Position numbers and translations under genes: made by a program
The notes under the pieces: model-generated
Seen by the model: the letters and a program-made list of their open reading frames with translations, nothing else
The model's database searches: none
Told to the model about the DNA's origin: nothing
NCBI RefSeq assembly: GCF_001949145.1
Contig: NW_019091516.1
Coordinates: forward strand, 417,196-481,195
DNA from: Acanthaster planci
Lineage: Eukaryota; Echinodermata; Asteroidea; Valvatida; Acanthasteridae
DNA length: 64,000 bases
Direction: 5' to 3'
Shown here: piece after piece, positions 59,147 to 64,000 of the stretch
Position numbering within the stretch: position 1 is the first letter of the stretch
How the letters are laid out: every line of letters begins with the position of its first letter

Positions 59147-62100
59147 ACCTGCCAAACACGATAAAAATGGAAACTGATTGGATAACAGTCACTAAGTTTA
59201 CACATGGAAATATTTATGCAAAAAGATATGATCAAACATCTCATCATAATGTAAGTTTTGGTTTCAGAGTTTTGGGAAGAGTTAAGTTTGTTTTGGCATT
59301 TTTTGTTTATTTATAAGCCAATGAATTACATCTAATGAAAGATTTATGAACCAGACAATTACACTATATTATTTAACGGGTAACTTATTGAACAAAAAAC
59401 CTAAATGACCCGAATTTCGTGAGAAGATTTATTGTCTTTCACTTATCGATGAGAAATTTCCTCATTTCCTCTTCGTCCCAGGACCAACATAAATGACAAA
59501 GGACTCGTAAAAGTGAACGAAAATTATCGGCTCATTGTAGCAAAATGATATATTTCAATCTTCCGCACTGATATATAGATGTAATTACAAAATAAAGCAC
59601 AACAGAGCAATCTGTCCTGCCCAGCATCTACCAAAATTTTTATCGTTGAGATTTTACATGGAAATGCTCGTGTTCATCATGACAACGCACACAGTGTACC
59701 GCCGGAGAATAGGCCACATTTGCTGTTTCGACCACGTACAAATTCTAGTGTATTCCAGAAATGAATTTGTGATTCCTAGGCCTTTGAGTTATTTGCGTTT
59801 AAAGGCAGTGTCACCATCTTGATTCATTGTGAAAGTTGTCTTGATTTCAAAGCTGACGGTTGTTACCATCTTTTATCGTGACTTACGTTTCCTCCCATTC
59901 AAACTACTGGTCTGATATTTTCAAAATGAATTGCAGAGAAGGCAAAATCTGTGCTTAATACCTACCTCATGTTTGATGACTAAGAGTACCAAAGGTTTAA
60001 CTACGACGTTCAGTGCCCACCTTCAATCGCAATGAAATTATCAAACTATACGGGCTTCTGCAAAGGGAATATTTTTTAGCATAATGCAATTTGCCGAAGC
60101 CCCAAGTGCCAAGCACTAGATACTGGGAAAGATAATTCTACTGAATTGTAATGATTGTGAGAGCGGACTTTCCCTTAATAATAAAATTCCCTAGGAAAAC
60201 AGTCTGTTGTACTTGAATTCCCCTTAAAGTATTGGACATTATGATTGCAACTCATGGTTCAAGGTTAAAAGACTCCATTTCCAAAAGAGGTCGGCTATAA
60301 ACAAGCCATCAACAAACGTCCGTATCTAGACGTGAGTTGGTAAATAGTTCGTGCACACTAAACAAGTACACGCGCTTTGCCAAGCAACGGTTGGTAAATA
60401 GCGAGCTCACTCAGCAAACCAAGCACACCTTGAGAGATGGCAAGGGTGACTGGGGTGTTGCTTAAGCGTTGTCGCGCAACGCCCGCTTCACTGACCACGA
60501 AATTGCTTATTTTCACAAATCTATTGATCCCGCGTGGCAAGTACCTAACAACTTAGGGAAGCTATAAAAAGATTATTTCTGTTTACACTTTTTATAGTTT
60601 TCTAAACTTAACCGTTTATTTTATATTTCGGTCGTCAAGAAATTACAATCAGCTGATGCACTGATTAATGGCAACATAGTTTGTATTAATCTTTTACTAA
60701 AGTGAAATAAAAACTTACTATAAAGATGATTTCAAAAGTTTAAACAAATGAAAAGTGTCCAATCACTTTAGGTGACTCCTCCATTCATAGAAAGGAAGGA
60801 ATAGAGCTTCACTTGAAACAGTGCACAGGTTACTAATATTCTATTTTGGCACTGATGTACAGTATCTGCGGCTGCATAAACCTGTAGGTTACAGTTAACG
60901 CGGTAAAGTTAAACCCAGGTCTAAATTAAGTGAAGCGACACTTGTGGCATTTCCAGAGAGCTGAAATCACAGCTATACTCAGGTCAAGTCGTCACAATGA
61001 TTGGCGAATGTCAAGGGAGAGCAGCGCACCCAAGCAGGCGGGGCGCTTGAGCCCTCCCCAGGCTTCTTTTTTCTTTCCTACAAGCGAAGATACAAGATAC
61101 ATACCGATACACCTACATAATTACAGTACGAGCTTGGATATAGCCGTAAATCCCAGTCCCGTGTGACGCAAGGGGAAGGGGACTGCCCAATTCCGGTCCG
61201 AGCCTCCTGCACGACAAATCCTGGGTGTGCCACTGCCAAGGAACATATTTATCTATTTGACACTTCCTACATTACATGGCTAGCCTATAACAATAATTTT
61301 GTTATATTTTCTTGATTGTCATCCATTAACTCAACTATCACTTTATCATCACCACCAATGGACGAATGTTTCTATGGAGACGGGAGAACAAAATCCGGAA
61401 CGACAAGACAATACGAAACCAAGCCAGACAAAAAACCAGCAAGGAACTCGAAACATATTGAAGCAAGAATTAGGAGCGGGCATCCCACTTTAAGTCGTGA
61501 AAGGAGGGAGTACATACCTCGCGGCCCAGACTCCCCTTAAACACCTACGTATATGTAAAAACTTATCTCAGGCACTAATTTTTCTGACAGACCCATAATT
61601 CTGAGTGCTAGCACGATCCCACACCCACAAAGAGCCCTTTTCAAATAATGCAGCTCTAATTTTATGATTGTCTACACACTTGTCAAAATTGGCGGAAGAA
61701 ACACCACTTGATCGATAAAATTCAGATAAAGGGCCTGTCCCGGGGCTTAGCGAGATTGGAATGCGTCACAAAGGAAACGTGAAGGAATAACTAGGAACGG
61801 TAAGCTTGCTCCGTTATTTGCGCTGCTCGAGTGTCACTGTCGGGCCATGTTGACAGGTTTGACCCTTGCCCTTGGCACGTATGTAATCAGATTGATATTG
61901 TTCGTGGTGTGTATTGGTCTCAGCTGCTGCAGTATGAGAACAAAAATCACTGTAAACCAATTTTGTCGTTTTGCGTGTGTGCTTGAAACCATAAATGGTC
62001 TGATGCTCGGGTGTTTAGGACTAAATTATGTGCTTCTTGTGAGAAATTATCATCATATGTCGTCCTCAAAACTAGGACATCTGTTCGTTAACTGTAGAAA

Positions 62101-62278
62101 ATTTAGTGAGCCTGAATTGGACAGGACACAAACTGGTTGGTTTCCAGACTCACTAATGAATGGAAGAAAAATAATGTAGGCTCAATATCATCCGCCGCCC
62201 AAGGGTGCTCGCGTTCTTTAAGTATCACTTAAAACGTGTGGAATTTACCTTGGGATCTTTAGGCCTGCCACTTCAAAA
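59147..62278. other. Intergenic region B-C
   Basis: 3' UTR of paralog B at the left. A 110-codon plus ORF at 61847-62179, with an N-terminal hydrophobic stretch (LTLALGTYVIRLILFVVCIG), ends 100 bp before the ATG of paralog C. Nothing else is recognised. Confidence 0.5.
59591..59596 (+). other. Polyadenylation signal AATAAA (paralog B)
   Basis: AATAAA about 445 nt downstream of the stop of paralog B, in AT-rich sequence. It is the first exact AATAAA I see after that gene. Confidence 0.45.
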
Positions 62279-64000
62279 ATGAGGAAAGCGAGTGGAAGAC
62301 GAGCACAGTATCTCTCCTACCAAAATAAGCTTGCAGAGGCCGAACTCGAAGAAACTACCGTCAAGCTGGATCGACAATTCGTGAGTAAACGCTCCGCCTA
62401 TGAGCTTGAGAGGAGGCAACTAGCCCAAGAGCTCCGTGATCTGTCTCGGGGGAAGAGGTGCATTGGTCCCCGCTCATCGTCAACGCCACCAACTGACACG
62501 GAGCGGACAACCTTCAGCAGCACTTCCGGTAATAGGGCTATCAGAAAGATTTCCACACCTTCAAGACTCTTATCAGGAACGCGAGAGCCTGAATTCGCCA
62601 GGAGCGATTCTTCGGATGGAGAGACATTCTTCAGACGTCCACGGGCCAAGTCCAGAAGTCTTGTAGACTTACCCGGAGAGCTGCGAAACCTTGAAGGTAC
62701 ACATAACCACGAACTGAGCATGTCCTACGAACGTCTACCGTTTAAAAAGCAGGAATCTAGTTCGCTGAACATGGGAACTTCATGCAAGAAATCGCCGGCG
62801 TCTATCTTCTATCACAAGAGCATTTCCACGACCAACAGTCTCCCGCCATTATCGACTTCGGACGGCTTGAATTATTTCCAAGGTTCGTCTACTTTATCGG
62901 ATAGGCAAAAGGATAAACAACCGATAGTGGGGCCCGACATATTCCGGGTTCCGCGCACCTTTAAGCATGGGACGGTGACCACCCAGCGACCACAGTTACG
63001 GCCTTTGAAACTTCTGGGTCAACCCAGTAACCACAGTGAAGAACTGGCGCAGTTGATCTACGCTTCAAATAACGCGCCATTTCCAGAACAAAGGGTAACC
63101 GAGGCCTCAAGCGATTATCAACTCCGTTTTGTGTCAGAACCCTGTGCCAAGAGGGTCTTTAGGGGAAGCCAATCGGATAACATCCCTGGGCTCCATCCAA
63201 CGCCGGGAGAGTCCAGAGTCAATCAGGAGTCGGAGGCAGCCGGCCAGTCATCTCCCCGTGGCCAAAGAGCAACAATGAACGTCGAAATGGAGATAACAAA
63301 GGACGAGGCTCCGGAAGATGAAGATATGCAATTGGAACCAAGTTTCCTGAGCCCTAGCATTCCCGATGGAAAGATTGAAACAAACAAGACAGTCAAAAGC
63401 GAGTCAGGACAAGTTCAAGCCCCCAAAGGTGACAAACCTCCGACTGAGACGAAACCGACTCTTCATTCCTCTGATTTCCAAATCAATCATTATGGTCAGC
63501 TAAGCTCTGATACGTGCACCAATGAGATGCCTGTCACATCCTTGCCACAATCGTCTCAAACTTCAGCATCTCAGCGCAAGACGTCAACTGGTTCTCAGCA
63601 GGGTAACAATCTCCTGGGACCGGCTCCGTCTCAGGAGGCCCTCCAGAGAGCTGTTAGGAAAGTCTCCGTCGAAGGAAGTCCTCCGCTGGTCAACATCTCG
63701 GCTGCCTTGCACGGGACACTCCGCCGCCCTTGGACGGGACTGGCGGCGTCCATGAGCAGTGCTTTCTTGGACCAGGCCGAGGGGGGCGGGATCGCGCTGG
63801 ACTCGGATCTAGTGGCAATCTCCAACTTCAATCTCGGCAGGAGGCCGTCGCAAGGTGTGCCGACAAACGCGGCCGAGAGATCCAGAGAGAGGGGATCGAT
63901 GGCGCTCCGGGGGAACAGGGCACGGCAGGAAGACCCATCCACGGCGGAGGTGATTCGCTACTACCAGGACGTTCCAGAGGCGGCAGCTCTGGCTGGTATC
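62279..64000 (+). CDS. Paralog C: uncharacterised helical/disordered protein, runs off the right edge (574+ codons)
   Basis: The ATG at 62279 follows an in-frame TAA at 62219. The frame is open for 574 codons to the window end. N-terminus: RRAQYLSYQNKLAEAELEET, then TVKLDRQFVSKRSAYELERR and QLAQELRDLSRGKR, an amphipathic helix matching paralog B without gaps. The rest is Ser/Thr/Pro/Glu-rich and probably disordered. Patches include RRPRAKSRSLVDLPGELRNL-like basic/Ser sequence near residue 125, an acidic stretch near 350 and a GC-rich, Arg-rich end (ERSRERGSMALRGNRARQE). Codon use and GC are clearly coding. The helix also resembles the CCDC190 N-terminus (AEARLDQRLQRLE...EQRQLQKELQRL, from memory). 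The C-terminus is unknown. Confidence 0.85.
   Translation, partial: MRKASGRRAQYLSYQNKLAEAELEETTVKLDRQFVSKRSAYELERRQLAQELRDLSRGKRCIGPRSSSTPPTDTERTTFSSTSGNRAIRKISTPSRLLSGTREPEFARSDSSDGETFFRRPRAKSRSLVDLPGELRNLEGTHNHELSMSYERLPFKKQESSSLNMGTSCKKSPASIFYHKSISTTNSLPPLSTSDGLNYFQGSSTLSDRQKDKQPIVGPDIFRVPRTFKHGTVTTQRPQLRPLKLLGQPSNHSEELAQLIYASNNAPFPEQRVTEASSDYQLRFVSEPCAKRVFRGSQSDNIPGLHPTPGESRVNQESEAAGQSSPRGQRATMNVEMEITKDEAPEDEDMQLEPSFLSPSIPDGKIETNKTVKSESGQVQAPKGDKPPTETKPTLHSSDFQINHYGQLSSDTCTNEMPVTSLPQSSQTSASQRKTSTGSQQGNNLLGPAPSQEALQRAVRKVSVEGSPPLVNISAALHGTLRRPWTGLAASMSSAFLDQAEGGGIALDSDLVAISNFNLGRRPSQGVPTNAAERSRERGSMALRGNRARQEDPSTAEVIRYYQDVPEAAALAGI

Overview
This is a eukaryotic (animal) window: split genes with GT/AG introns, AT-rich non-coding DNA, tRNA-derived SINE-like copies, many small inverted-repeat DNA elements and AATAAA signals. 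The proteins are metazoan. Dense GTACATGTAC palindromes and this mix of short elements suggest a marine invertebrate, perhaps a non-vertebrate deuterostome (echinoderm, hemichordate or cephalochordate); the sequence alone does not settle this.

1-41 kb: one large minus-strand gene for a TMEM63 (OSCA/CSC1-like) mechanosensitive cation channel. I could join 18 coding exons, from the start codon at 31532 down to 5128. Every junction keeps the reading frame, giving 646 codons plus one base. The last part of the channel is not visible and probably lies beyond the left edge. A non-coding first exon is proposed near 40.7-41.0 kb. The introns hold a 41-bp minisatellite, foldback and TIR elements, two SINE-like copies and very many TACATGTA palindromes.

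41-48 kb: MRPL14 (mitochondrial ribosomal protein uL14m) on the plus strand, head-to-head with TMEM63. The last exon (47209-47572) is clear; a short presequence exon (43281-43344) joins it in frame. The inferred shared promoter (about 40.7-41.07 kb) lies between two copies of one palindromic MITE. The MRPL14 intron carries a 1.06-kb foldback element with a 21-bp minisatellite expanded in one arm, and a small ORF with a possible resemblance to COX14. As I recall, TMEM63B and MRPL14 are also divergent neighbours in human, so this may be an ancient gene pair.

48-52.4 kb: no gene recognised.

52.4-64 kb: three plus-strand genes about 4-5 kb apart, each with a long uninterrupted ORF (485 aa, 462 aa, and at least 574 aa running off the right edge). 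They share an N-terminal amphipathic helix (LD[RK]...L..EL) followed by long disordered Ser/Pro/Arg-rich tails. B and C align without gaps over about 32 residues, so this looks like a tandem paralog family. The helix faintly resembles that of vertebrate CCDC190, but no function can be assigned. This cluster is the best candidate for an undescribed family in the window.
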